Positions 51,901 through 60,697 of a stretch of DNA of 64,000 bases are shown here, in pieces. The notes under the pieces are model-generated. The model had not been told where the DNA came from. It saw only the letters and a program-made list of their open reading frames with translations, and did not search any database. The number at the start of each line of letters is the position of its first letter. The first letter of the stretch is position 1. The stretch comes from Bin87 sp963663945 (GTDB lineage Bacteria > Chloroflexota > Dehalococcoidia > Lucifugimonadales > UBA3495): positions 3,162,001 through 3,226,000 of the forward strand of contig OY760687.1 in assembly GCA_963663945.1 (NCBI GenBank). The letters run 5' to 3'. The position numbers and the translations under genes were made by a program.

Positions 51901-52023
51901 AACCGGAACGTTCAAAGCCACCGGTCCATCGTTGCGCACGTCGATCCAAACCTCCACCGGCTCGCCCACTATCGCAGTTTCTTCAGGGTATGTGCCCATG
52001 CCGACAATGGTGACGTTTTCCAC
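48925..52023 (-). CDS. Giant CARDB-repeat protein, C-terminal part after frameshift
   Basis: This frame of 1,032 residues continues the protein of 51983-57022 after a +1 shift. It holds about nine CARDB (APHP-type, Ig-like) domains of about 106 residues, each starting near VGEPVEVWIDVRNDGPVA or VGEPVTITVTLRNDGRIAAN and ending near RFLVEVAAIDTPQRRFTIDLLPI. Two neighbouring double-domain units are nearly identical at DNA level. The protein ends in a short polar tail (PIDRPIAAGSGPPTRASPKP) without membrane anchor or sortase-like signal. It has no start or ribosome site of its own at 52023, so it is probably not made separately. CARDB domains occur in secreted adhesive or envelope proteins. Confidence 0.8.
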   Translation of the reverse strand: MENVTIVGMGTYPEETAIVGEPVEVWIDVRNDGPVALNVPVRLTFPSASKRPEVRSPRVAPGETMRVWFEWKTSNYEPGIHTLRAAVLLDSNVTLGRTTEEVRFALTPLLINATILGHSVNPEEPRVGEPVTITVTLRNDGRIAANVPVTLHFPPGGRQPHTRQPRLDPGETGTVVFEWLTGNFQPGTHRFLVEVAAIDTPQRRFTIDLLPIVENVALVDMGTYPHETAMVGEPVEVWMDVRNDGPVALKVPVRLTFPSASKRPEVQSSRVNPGETVRVWFEWKTSNYEPGIHTLRAAVLLDSNVTLGRTTEEVRFALTPLLINATILGHSVNPEEPRVGEPVTITVTLRNDGRIAANVPVTLHFPPGGRQPHTRQPRLDPGETGTVVFEWLTGNFQPGTHRFLVEVAAIDTPQRRFTIDLLPIVENVALVDMGTYPHETAMVGEPVEVWVDVRNDGPVALKVPVRLTFPSASKRPEVQSPRVAPGETMRVWFEWKTSNYEPGIHTLRAAVLLDSNVTLGRTTEEVRFALTPLVINATIVDVAVNPQEPRVGEPATVTVTVRNDGRIAANIPVTLHFPSSDKQPETRRPRIDPGAASKVSFTWRTSRYEPGVHSFVVEVASDPPATREFNVELLPPIVDVAIVGMGSDPSETAVRGQEVKIWVDVINNGPSALNVPVQLSFLSSDKQPQRISPRIEPGEIARVEFTWKTSNYDPGIHALTATILAEYNITELDTSATIQIRLIPAQLMASIVDISWSPESPVVGEPVRITVTIRNDGLVAANIPVTLHFPSGDRQPETRRPRVAPGAVGTAGFTWRTSRYEPGDHVFRVLIPGVAGSARTFEIELRPPEVDFAIAGFQAPDPLHPIVKGDWVEITVMVQNQGPYAGRGTVYLLNAADLGTMYEQSASLEPDEFREVEFTWKTLRYPVGGYELLARVDAEYDTDPDNDESDRVHVHLLTDRDITVGFGNNVRPAVFAEPVSTADLSSIARYRNDILVVGNRETPIDRPIAAGSGPPTRASPKPAGGSYDSARM
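50692..51833 (-). repeat. Tandem 636-base duplication inside the CARDB gene
   Basis: About 505 bases from roughly 50692 recur without seen difference 636 bases further on (from about 51328). The period of 636 bases equals 212 residues, two CARDB domains. Other units of the same gene match less closely, so this is the most recent duplication or gene-conversion event. Confidence 0.8.
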
Positions 52024-55000
52024 GATCGGCAGCAGTTCGATCGTGAAACGCCGTTGCGGAGTGTCGACGGCCGCTAGCTCGATGAGGAACTGGTGCGTGC
52101 CCGGCCGATAGTTTGCCGGTCAGCCATTCGAAAACCACCGTCCCGGTTTCACCCGGATCCAGGCGGTGTTTCCTGCTATCGGGCTGTCTGCCACCCGGAG
52201 GGAAGTGCAGCGTGATGGGGATGTTGGCTGCAATCCGACCATCATTCCGCAGGGTCACCGTGATCGAAACCGGCTCGCCGACACGTGGCTCCTCCGGACT
52301 TACGGTGACATCCACGATGGTGGCGGCAATTACCAGGGGCGTCAGGGCGAACCGGAATTCATCGGTGGTGCGTCTCAGCGTGATGTTGCTATCGAGCAGG
52401 ATCGCTGCGCGCAGAGTGTGGACGCCGGGTTCGTAGTTTGAGGTTTTCCACTCGAACCAGACCCTCACGGTTTCGCCCGGGCCCACCCGATGCGACCGTA
52501 CCTCCGGGCGCTTGCTGGCGGACGGGAACGTGAGCCGAACCGGAACGTTCAAAGCCACCGGCCCATCGTTGCGCACGTCGATCCAAACCTCCACCGGTTC
52601 GCCCACCATTGCGGTTTCTTCAGGATATGTGCCCATGCCCACCAGCGCGACGTTTTCCACGATCGGCAGCAGTTCGATCGTGAAACGCCGTTGCGGAGTG
52701 TCGATGGCCGCTACCTCGACGAGGAACCGATGCGTGCCCGGCTGGTAGTTGCCGGTCAGCCATTCGAAAACCACCGTCCGGATTTCACCCGGATCCAGGC
52801 GGGGCCTCCTGCTGTCGGGCTGCCTGCCGCCCGGCGGGAAATGCAGCGTGACCGGGATTGTGGTCGCAACCGGCCCGTCGTTGCGGACCGTCACCGCGAT
52901 CGAAACCGGCTCGCCTGCCATCGGCGCTGTCGGGTATACCAAGACATCCACGATCGCTGCCGTGACCACCAGTGGGGAGACACGGAACGGCAACTCCATA
53001 GATATCTCGCCACTGGCGATGTTGTGCTGATCCGGCACAGTCGCCGTTAGCGTGTGCTCGCCGACGGAGTAATTTGTGGTTTTCCAGGTGAAGGAGGCGG
53101 TTCCAGTTGACTTGGCGGGCGTTGGGGCGTGGTCGGTTTCAGGATCCTTGGTTTCCGATGGGAAGTGGAGGGTTACCGGCACGTTGACCGCGGCTGGACC
53201 GTTGTTCTGCACCTCCACCTCGATGGCAACCTCTTCGCCCTGCATCGCGGTCTCTGTCGGAGACGCATTGATGCGCACTATCTCGGCATCAATGTGCAGG
53301 ATCACGTCTTCATTGACGGTGGCGACGGCGCCGAAGTCTCCTGAAGACGCCACTAACCTCAGCGTGTGTTTCCCCAGCATTCGTGCCGATGCCGGTACAC
53401 GCCATGCAATCACCTGGTCAGATCGGCCGTCTGGGGCCAACTCGCCGATGGATTTCGTGCCTGCCGATTCGGCATCGTCGTCTACATACAATTCCAGTTT
53501 CAGGGGCAGGGTGATCTCGCTTTCGTTCCGGACCGCCAGGGACACGGTCGCATCATTCCCCAGGATCAGCACGTCTGGCGAAACGGCGACGTCAGATATC
53601 ACAACCTCGATCGTCGGGCCCGTGCGGGTCAATTCGAAGGTCGCCGCGTTGTTTTCCGGGGACTGGTCCACCGCCGCCGAAAGCAGAACTTCCACGGTAT
53701 GCACGCCAGGCAGCACGTCCCGCAGCGGCACTTCAACGGTCTCCATCCTGGTTTGACCGGTTGGAATGACCATCTCTTGGCGGTGCAGTTCGCGCGGACT
53801 CTCCGCGTTACCGGGCGCCAGGACGAACCGCAAGGTGGCCGGCTCCGTAGTCGGCCCATCATTCGCCACCTCCACCACAATCTCGGCCGAGTCGGCGGCG
53901 AACGGCACCGTAGTGTGTAGCGGGTTTACGGATATCAGTCGCACATCGACCACACCAAACCCGAGGCTGGTCAGCGATTTCCTCGCGCTGATTTTGTCGA
54001 CTGTCTGCTCTCCGAGACGCAGGACAACGTCGTCCGGATGTACGATATTGATTAAATCTGTTGACTGGGCGGAGTTGTTGGCTTCGTCTGCGTCCACGAA
54101 ATCGCTCTGGCTGGCTATGGTGACGGCAACCTCGAGGTGTTGATTGCTCAGGGCAGGGAGCGTCGGGATGGCCCACGCGATCTCGCCCTCTGCCTTCCCG
54201 CCGAAAGGGACGACGCAGTCGGAAAAGCAGAGCGCGCTGGCGTCTGCGATTGAGTGACCCTCAGGTCCGTTCATTGTGACGACAAGTGTGGCGTCGGTCT
54301 GGCAACTGAAGTTGTAGACGCTGTAGGCGGCCCTCAGGGTCTCGCCAACGTAATAGTTCGGTGGCGCGCGGGTTTGGTCGTTCAGGTCTCTGATGTCAGT
54401 AACCTGGACCCGGACATCCTCGACACAACTGTCCACATCATGAGTGCCATCGAAAGCCGACCGGAACAGTTCGATCTCGAGGAGTTCCTCATTGTCGTCG
54501 TCGGTGGTGTCCTCGGGAAGTTCCGCGGCGATTTTCAGGGTATGCGTACCCACGCCTTTCCCTGCGGAATCCCACCGCAGCGTCACTTCCGAACTGGCCC
54601 CGGGTTCTATGAGCGGTGTCGTTTCCGTTGACGCGGCTGTCGTCCCCTGCAAACGGTCGACCAGGTACACTCCAACCGGCACCGCGACCGGAGCCTCTCC
54701 ATGATTGGTGACTGCGGCAACCACTTCCAGGGTTTGGCCGATGGCGGCCACGTTGCGGTTGATCGTCGCTGACGCGAGCGCTACGGCCATCACGGGCGCC
54801 CGGAGAGTTACGGTGAGTATTGCTGAATCGTTGGCATCTCGGTTGTAATTCGCAGAGCTAGCCACGACATTCAACTGGTACTCGCCGGGTTCGGCGTCGG
54901 CGACATCCCACGTCACGCTGGCTGCGACGGTTTCACCGGCTGCGATCGACGCGATCATTGCGGCACCGCTCGCCGTCTCAGAATCCCCGACAAACAGATC

Positions 55001-57022
55001 AACTGCTACATCGGTAACCTCGGCATCACTCTCGTTGAGCACCTCCACATTGATGGCAACGGTCGACCCTGCCACGTTGTCCGTCGATGCGAGAATCGCC
55101 GATGACAACGCTACGGGATTGCGGATATCCAGGCTCACGAATTGGCTGTCGTCCCCGTCCGGACCCTGACCATCTGCGCCGGTGGCGACGATGAGGTCGA
55201 GCACTCCTGCACCACGACCGTCTGTGTTCCATTCAATCGTCGCGGCAACAGTGGCGCCCGCCGTTATGGACGGAATCGTTGATGATTCCAGCGCTTTTGA
55301 GATATTGGGTTCGAAGAGGCCAACCGTCACGCCGGTCACTTCTTCCGGCCCGACGTTTGCCACTTGAGCGGTGAACTCGACCGTTTCTCCGACTATCGCG
55401 GCGGCATTGCTAGGGGAGACGGTCCGCAGCGCCAACCAATTGCGGATTTCGACGGTGGTTGATACCGAGTTGTTGGCTTGATCTGCATCCCCCGCCGCGG
55501 TGGCAGCCAATAACAGGTCATAGTCGCCGACATTCGCGTCGGTCGTGTCCCAGTTCAGCACGCCTGATGACGGTTCATCGACAGCCAACGTGGACACTGT
55601 TTCGGTTGCCGCGGCTTCCGCCTGGGATGTCGTCTGGTTTTGGCCGGCTTCAGAGACATACAGGCTGATTACTACTTCTCCGGTATCGTTCTCTCCCGCG
55701 TTGGTCACGGTAAACGGCACGCTCACTGCATTTCCCTTAACCACCGAGGAAGCCAGTAGATTCGTGAAACGCAGTCGAACGTCCACCGGATCATGCAGGG
55801 TCAACGACGCCGTCGCGCTGTTGTTGCTTGAATCGTCATCGTCAGCGACTGTTGCGACGGCACGGACACTGTGTGCTCCGGCCTCCGCTCCTGCGGTATC
55901 CCAGGAGATGGTAACGGTCTCCGAACCGCCGGCGGGAATTGTGCCGGCGGTCGCGGAGCCCAACACTTCCGTTTCGTCGCCCTGGTACAGGGAAACGGTG
56001 GGAGCGACCGCGACGTCGCCGTCGTTTTCGAGCGAGACGGTGAAATCAACCGAATCCCCGATGATTGCTTCAGTTGATGATACCAGTACACCCGTGACAG
56101 CGACGTCGATGGACGGCTCGCGAAGGGTCACGGTGACCGTCTTGCTATCGTTCGCCGAGTTGCCGTCCCCTTCGGTTTCTGCCAAAACGCGCAGACTGTG
56201 CTCTCCAGCCTCCGCGTCGTCAGTGTCCCACGAGAGCGTAACGGTGCTCTCCCCATCGGGCGGGAGGTCGGAAACTTCGGCGGAATCCAGTTCCTCAGTG
56301 TCGTCACCGCGGTCGAGGGTAACACTGACGTCTGCCTCGGCATCGCCATCATTTCTGATGGTTACCGTGACATCAATGTCGTCTCCGATCAGGGCCGACG
56401 TCTTTGACGCGATGACCGATTTGACGCCGATGTCTGCCGTTGCCACATCATTGACAATGTTTATGGCATCGGTTGACGTGGCGCTATTGTTGCTCGTGTC
56501 TGTGTCGCTGAAATCCGCCGGCGCGTCGATCGTAACGGTGGCAACAACCTTTTCACCGGTGGCGTTGGGATGCTTGCCCAAATCCCATTGAACGGTTCCG
56601 TATTCGGGCGAACCTGCAGCGATGGTGCACCCGTCCGCGCATGGCGCTGTAGATCCATCGGCATCGTGAATCGTCGCCTCGCTCACCGATCCCGTCAGAG
56701 CCACGGTGACGGTTACTTCCTGGCAGCTCGCGTTGACTACATCGTAAAAGATGACGATATCGTCGCCATCGCCATCGCCATCGCCATAGTTAGGGGGATC
56801 TTTGAAAATATAGCCGTTACCGCGGTCATAAACGGACAGATTCTGGATGCTTACATCTTCAACACAGGACTGCGGCGCAGTCGCGCCTTCTGTAATTTTG
56901 GAGGGCAGGAATGGATTCCAATCGGCTGCGTTCACCCATGTGCCAGCTAAAGCCGCGCAACCGGTGAACACAACCAAGACCATCATGAGCGGACGGATAG
57001 CGCGCACGATCAAACCCGACAA
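51983..57022 (-). CDS. Giant secreted CARDB-repeat protein, N-terminal part before frameshift
   Basis: The frame starts with a hydrophobic signal sequence (RPLMMVLVVFTGCAALAGTW) that ends at an Ala-x-Ala-like site or at Cys21 as a possible lipobox. About fourteen CARDB-type Ig-like domains follow, the first ones diverged and the last ones close to the C-terminal repeats; two Cys-containing segments (SCVEDVSIQNL and SCVEDVRVQVTD) interrupt the series. At 52112-52114 an extra T turns the normal NYQPGTHRFLVEV into an unrelated tail ending at 51983. Removing it joins both frames into one 2,698-residue protein. The start is TTG 57022, GTG 57007 or ATG 56986; none has a clear ribosome site. It lies 28 bases behind the IS-split lipoprotein gene. 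Confidence 0.85.
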   Translation of the reverse strand: MSGLIVRAIRPLMMVLVVFTGCAALAGTWVNAADWNPFLPSKITEGATAPQSCVEDVSIQNLSVYDRGNGYIFKDPPNYGDGDGDGDDIVIFYDVVNASCQEVTVTVALTGSVSEATIHDADGSTAPCADGCTIAAGSPEYGTVQWDLGKHPNATGEKVVATVTIDAPADFSDTDTSNNSATSTDAINIVNDVATADIGVKSVIASKTSALIGDDIDVTVTIRNDGDAEADVSVTLDRGDDTEELDSAEVSDLPPDGESTVTLSWDTDDAEAGEHSLRVLAETEGDGNSANDSKTVTVTLREPSIDVAVTGVLVSSTEAIIGDSVDFTVSLENDGDVAVAPTVSLYQGDETEVLGSATAGTIPAGGSETVTISWDTAGAEAGAHSVRAVATVADDDDSSNNSATASLTLHDPVDVRLRFTNLLASSVVKGNAVSVPFTVTNAGENDTGEVVISLYVSEAGQNQTTSQAEAAATETVSTLAVDEPSSGVLNWDTTDANVGDYDLLLAATAAGDADQANNSVSTTVEIRNWLALRTVSPSNAAAIVGETVEFTAQVANVGPEEVTGVTVGLFEPNISKALESSTIPSITAGATVAATIEWNTDGRGAGVLDLIVATGADGQGPDGDDSQFVSLDIRNPVALSSAILASTDNVAGSTVAINVEVLNESDAEVTDVAVDLFVGDSETASGAAMIASIAAGETVAASVTWDVADAEPGEYQLNVVASSANYNRDANDSAILTVTLRAPVMAVALASATINRNVAAIGQTLEVVAAVTNHGEAPVAVPVGVYLVDRLQGTTAASTETTPLIEPGASSEVTLRWDSAGKGVGTHTLKIAAELPEDTTDDDNEELLEIELFRSAFDGTHDVDSCVEDVRVQVTDIRDLNDQTRAPPNYYVGETLRAAYSVYNFSCQTDATLVVTMNGPEGHSIADASALCFSDCVVPFGGKAEGEIAWAIPTLPALSNQHLEVAVTIASQSDFVDADEANNSAQSTDLINIVHPDDVVLRLGEQTVDKISARKSLTSLGFGVVDVRLISVNPLHTTVPFAADSAEIVVEVANDGPTTEPATLRFVLAPGNAESPRELHRQEMVIPTGQTRMETVEVPLRDVLPGVHTVEVLLSAAVDQSPENNAATFELTRTGPTIEVVISDVAVSPDVLILGNDATVSLAVRNESEITLPLKLELYVDDDAESAGTKSIGELAPDGRSDQVIAWRVPASARMLGKHTLRLVASSGDFGAVATVNEDVILHIDAEIVRINASPTETAMQGEEVAIEVEVQNNGPAAVNVPVTLHFPSETKDPETDHAPTPAKSTGTASFTWKTTNYSVGEHTLTATVPDQHNIASGEISMELPFRVSPLVVTAAIVDVLVYPTAPMAGEPVSIAVTVRNDGPVATTIPVTLHFPPGGRQPDSRRPRLDPGEIRTVVFEWLTGNYQPGTHRFLVEVAAIDTPQRRFTIELLPIVENVALVGMGTYPEETAMVGEPVEVWIDVRNDGPVALNVPVRLTFPSASKRPEVRSHRVGPGETVRVWFEWKTSNYEPGVHTLRAAILLDSNITLRRTTDEFRFALTPLVIAATIVDVTVSPEEPRVGEPVSITVTLRNDGRIAANIPITLHFPPGGRQPDSRKHRLDPGETGTVVFEWLTGKLSAGHAPVPHRASGRRHSATAFHDRTAADRGKRHHCRHGHIP

Positions 57023-57050
57023 TGTACTCGTGGATCAGCCGCCCTTTATG

Positions 57051-57331
57051 TCAGGACCCCGGCTTGGTGTACACAAACATGACCGCCCCGGTTGCGGTCG
57101 CTCCGGTATCAGCGGCGACCGTGACTTCGTAGAGCCGGCTGGCATCGTCGGTACGTTCCAATTCGAACCCCGATACCGCTAACCGGGAAGGTTCCTGTAC
57201 TGTTACGACCGCGTTGTCATCTATCGCCAGTTCGGCGCTCACCGCAGATTGACCCTGGGTCTGGATGCTGGTGATCAGTACCGTCGCCGAAGCCAGAATG
57301 CTGCTGATGGTCGGCGGGACGACAAACCTGA
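57051..57331 (-). pseudogene. 3' part of the IS-split lipoprotein gene
   Basis: This is the C-terminal 91 residues of the gene whose 5' part is 59746-60501. It reads RFVVPPTISSILASATVLITSI, then a polar beta-rich stretch (VVTVQEPSRLAVSGFELER ... LYEVTVAADTGATATGAVMFVY) and stops at 57051. The frame continues upstream into IS21 sequence by chance. It probably forms an operon with the CARDB gene 28 bases downstream. Confidence 0.85.
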
Positions 57332-57417
57332 TGATAGACGACAATAAGGAATGCCTCTTGCGCCGACTATTCTTGCCGGTTGGGATGGTGTAAATCGTCC
57401 GGCACGGAGGTGCCGGA

Positions 57418-58920
57418 TTGATCAAGGACCGACAAGTCAGACTTTTGAGGCAAAAACGTATGGAAGGAAAAACACAGGAGACGGCGGCCGCCATGTCTGG
57501 GATGAGCGTGCGCTCGGCGCGCAAATGGCAGAGTGGCCCGTTGCCGTCGGAGACCAAACCGGAGCGCTGGTGGCGCACTCGGTCCGATCCCTTCGACGGG
57601 GTGTGGGAAGAGGAGATTGAGCCACTGCTGCGGGACGACCCCAAGGGCAAGCTGAAGGCAACGACGATTATCGAATGGCTGGAGGAGCAGCATCCCGGCC
57701 AGTTCAGCACCTCCCAGCTGCGCACGCTGCAACGACGATTACAGGACTGGCGGGCGCTGAATGGTCCGGACCAGGAGGTGTACTTCCCCCAGGAGCATCC
57801 GCCGGGACGGGAGGCCCAGTTTGATTTCACCCACTGCAGCGCCCTGGGAGTGACCGTCGCCGGTGAGCCCTACCCCCACCTGCTGTTTCAGCTGATCCTC
57901 AGCCACTCGGGCTGGCGCTACGCGGAGGTCGCCGCCGGCGAGACCTTCCTGGCCCTCAAGCAGGGATTACAGAATGCGCTCTGGGCCCTGGGCGGCGTAC
58001 CGGAGGTGGTGCGTTCCGACAATACCTCTGCTGCCACCCACGAGATGAAACGCAGCCGAGGCCGGGCGCTAAACGACAATTACGCCGCCCTGCTGGACCA
58101 CTACGGTGTCCGATCCACCCGCATCAATCCTGGCAAGAGCCATGAAAACGGCGTCGCCGAGCACGCCCACTACCGTTTGAAAGACGCCGTGGACCAGGCC
58201 CTCATCCTGCGCGGCAGCCGCGATTTCCACACCGCCGACGACTACGCCGGTTTCGTCCGGAAGATGGTGGAGAAGCGCAATCGCCTGGTGCGGGGGAAGC
58301 TGGAGCAGGAAATGGCTTGCCTAAGACCCCTGCCGCCAGCCCCCATGCCGGAATACGCCAACTACCAGTCCAAGGTGCGCCGGTGGAGTACCATCCAGGT
58401 GGCGGGACGCAGCTACAGCGTCCCGTCCCGGCTCATTGGCAAGGTGGTACAGATCCGCCTCTATTCCGACCACGTGGAAGTGTACTACAAGGGCCACTTT
58501 GTGGAACGAATGGCGCGCGTGCACGGTGATGGGGAAGTAAACGTCAATTACCGCCACGTCATCAATTCCCTGGTGCGCAAGCCCGGAGCATTCGCCCGGT
58601 ACCGGTTCAGGGAGCAGCTGTTTCCCACCTTGCGCTTCCGGCTCACCTACGACGCGCTCAGGCAGTGGCGTGGGGAGCGCGCCGACGTGGAGTACGTGCG
58701 CATCCTGCACCTGGCGGCCACCACCATGGAGGTCATGGTGGACAGCGCCCTGTCGCTGCTGCTGGAGACCGGTCAGCCCTTCGACTACGCCGAGGTGCGG
58801 GAACTGGCCGAGCCCAGGGTGCCCCAGGCTCCGGTGCTGGTCCTCTCTGGGAAGCCGGACCTGAAGATCTACGACGGTCTGCTCACGAGCAGTACGGCCA
58901 TGGTGGGGGTGTGCGCATGA
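57418..58920 (+). CDS. istA: IS21 transposase IstA (copy B)
   Basis: The 500-residue protein is identical, as far as compared, to the copy A transposase: HTH region, DDE core (QFDFTH, VRSDNTSA, KSHENGVAE) and C-terminal beta domain. It starts at TTG with GGAGG seven bases upstream and overlaps istB by four bases. Confidence 0.95.
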   Translation: MIKDRQVRLLRQKRMEGKTQETAAAMSGMSVRSARKWQSGPLPSETKPERWWRTRSDPFDGVWEEEIEPLLRDDPKGKLKATTIIEWLEEQHPGQFSTSQLRTLQRRLQDWRALNGPDQEVYFPQEHPPGREAQFDFTHCSALGVTVAGEPYPHLLFQLILSHSGWRYAEVAAGETFLALKQGLQNALWALGGVPEVVRSDNTSAATHEMKRSRGRALNDNYAALLDHYGVRSTRINPGKSHENGVAEHAHYRLKDAVDQALILRGSRDFHTADDYAGFVRKMVEKRNRLVRGKLEQEMACLRPLPPAPMPEYANYQSKVRRWSTIQVAGRSYSVPSRLIGKVVQIRLYSDHVEVYYKGHFVERMARVHGDGEVNVNYRHVINSLVRKPGAFARYRFREQLFPTLRFRLTYDALRQWRGERADVEYVRILHLAATTMEVMVDSALSLLLETGQPFDYAEVRELAEPRVPQAPVLVLSGKPDLKIYDGLLTSSTAMVGVCA

Positions 58921-59708
58921 TGGACACCCCCACCAGCGTGATCCAGGAGCGCATCGGCGAGCTATGCCGCGAATTCAAGCTGCCCACCATGGGCGCTCAG
59001 TCGGTGGCCCGTTTCACTGAGGCTGGCCACGGCGAGGCCCTGTCCACCTTCCTGGAGGTGCTGGAGCAGGAGGCCGAGGATCGCCGCCACCGGCGCATCA
59101 ACCGGCTGCGTCAGGCGTCCCGGCTGCCCTCGGGCAAGACCTGGGAGACCTTCGAGCATCACCGGATGCCCCTGACTCTTCGTCAACAGATGGACCATCT
59201 GGCCCAGGGCAGTTTCGTGGAACACGGCGTCAACGTGCTGGCCTTCGGGCTCCCCGGCACCGGCAAGACCCACGCCCTATGCGCTCTGGGCCACCGCCTG
59301 GTGGAAGCCGGACACTCCGTCCTCTTCGCTCCAGCCTACCGCCTGGTGCAGGACCTCCTCGCCGCCAAGCGCGACTTCGACCTGCCCCGACAACTGCGCA
59401 AGCTGGACAACTTCGACTTCCTCCTCCTGGACGATCTCGGCTACCTGCCCCAGGGGGCCGAGGAGTCCGAGGTCCTCTTCACCCTCATCGCCGAACGCTA
59501 CGAACGCCGGTCCCTGGGCATCACGTCCAACCTGGTCTTCTCCGAGTGGGAGCGCATCTTCGCCAACCCCATGGCTACCGCCGCAGCGATTGACCGGGTG
59601 GTCCACCACTCCGTCATCCTGGAATTCGACGTCCCCAGCTACCGGACTGACGCAGCACAGCAACGCGGCGAGACTGCTGCGGCCGAGGAGGTGAACCGGC
59701 AAAACTAA
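58917..59708 (+). CDS. istB: IS21 helper ATPase IstB (copy B)
   Basis: The 263-residue AAA+ protein is identical, as far as compared, to copy A IstB, with Walker A GLPGTGKTH and Walker B FLLLDDLGYLP. The ATGA overlap with istA couples the two. With an intact transposase, intact ends and a target duplication, this copy should be able to move. Confidence 0.95.
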   Translation: MMDTPTSVIQERIGELCREFKLPTMGAQSVARFTEAGHGEALSTFLEVLEQEAEDRRHRRINRLRQASRLPSGKTWETFEHHRMPLTLRQQMDHLAQGSFVEHGVNVLAFGLPGTGKTHALCALGHRLVEAGHSVLFAPAYRLVQDLLAAKRDFDLPRQLRKLDNFDFLLLDDLGYLPQGAEESEVLFTLIAERYERRSLGITSNLVFSEWERIFANPMATAAAIDRVVHHSVILEFDVPSYRTDAAQQRGETAAAEEVNRQN

Positions 59709-59745
59709 TCGACGATAAATCGGCAAGAATGGTTGACGCGGGACA

Positions 59746-60501
59746 CCTGACCGGGTCGGATGTTCCCCCTCCGGACTCATGGCTGAACAGCAAGAAGGCA
59801 TTGTGCTCCGGGTGCTGCCAGTGATAATAGCCAACTGCGTCGTGGTCCGCCTCGACGATATCAGGCACGTCCTGCCTGGCAACCGCCAGCACCTCGTTAA
59901 TAGCCAGCAACAATAGGTTCTGATCCAGATCGTTGGCCATTCGGTCCTGCGGATCGTACCGCCAGATGCCTGCTGCCGGATCATCTGCTGGCAAATAGGC
60001 CACGACCCATCCCCGATCATCGTAGTACACTGTGACCCGTCTGGGTGGCACCACGCTGCTGCGGCTGCTCGTTACCGCCATCGGCAACTCAACTATCCCG
60101 AAATTGCCTCCCGAATCGACGTGGCGGCCGGCAGCAGTCCGGTAGCTGTTTGATTGGTCCGGGTCTTCCAGCAGAGCAACGGTGACTGCCATCACGTTGA
60201 GGCGTGGACGGAGGTCATCCTGGCCATCTCCCTGGAAATGATCGGGCACCCGGTGATGCGCGGAAAACCCCGCATCCTCTTCCCGAAAAGCGGTGGTATC
60301 GTCGCCCTGAGCGGTGGTGACAAAATCATTCGGCTCTGTCAATTCCCAAACCATTGCGCGGTTGGCGCTTTCATGACTGGTTTCTGCCGGGCCTCCACCG
60401 CACAGCGACATAAGCAGAGCCGCCGACACAGCAATCGCTATGCGAACCCAGAGCAAACGATTGGAAAATAGTTCTCGATGTGACGTGTTTTGATGTTCCA
60501 T
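59746..60501 (-). pseudogene. 5' part of a lipoprotein gene split by IS21
   Basis: The frame starts at ATG 60501 with a signal peptide and lipobox (AALLMSLC followed by GGG), so the mature protein would be lipid-anchored at Cys34. It runs through a polar region (DDTTAFREEDAGFSAHH ... RGWVVAYLPADDPAAGIWRYDPQDR ... LAINEVLAVARQDVPDIVEADHD) to TSDPVR, where IS21 copy B is inserted. Removing the element and one CCTGA joins it in frame to 57051-57326, restoring a 343-residue protein. I do not recognise the family. Any unsplit product is lost in this genome. Confidence 0.87.
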
Positions 60502-60599
60502 AAGGCAAAATTGAACGACTTCGTCAAAAAGTGTGTGGAATGAGCAAAGTAGAGGCTTGATGTTTCACGATGTTGATGTGAACAACCTGCCAACTTGAC

Positions 60600-60628
60600 T
60601 TGCCACTAGTTGGGCAGTGCGGGATAAT
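60600..60628 (+). promoter_or_regulatory. Promoter of the HTH membrane protein gene
   Basis: TTGCCA (60600-60605) and GATAAT (60623-60628), 17 bases apart. It overlaps the first possible start codon (GTG 60617), which supports the ATG at 60698 as the true start. Confidence 0.5.
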
Positions 60629-60697
60629 AAGCAGGAGATTTCCGAGAGTCTGTGCAAAAGCCAATTTGCACATGTCGCTGCCATAGTGTGCAGAAAG

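Larger units (their letters stand above)
57332..59745 (+). mobile_element. Complete IS21-family insertion sequence, copy B
   Basis: This 2,414-base element has the same length, ends and genes as copy A (26983-29396) but the opposite orientation. It is flanked on both sides by CCTGA (57327-57331 and 59746-59750), a five-base target duplication within the IS21 range. Both ends carry the motif ATTCTTGCCG or its complement just inside the tips. It splits a lipoprotein gene on the other strand. Confidence 0.95.

Noticed and set aside
48925..57022. CRISPR or other DNA repeat array in the repetitive 49-57 kb region
   Set aside because: The repeats are hundreds of bases long, in frame, and encode CARDB domains; there are no short repeats with spacers.
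29397..57331. 27.9 kb region between the IS21 copies as a composite transposon
   Set aside because: Copy B has its own five-base target duplication and copy A has a different history, so the two did not move together with the region between them.
57051..57830. 259-codon minus-strand frame starting inside IS21
   Set aside because: The 5' part is antisense to istA. The true gene continues on the other side of the element at 59746.
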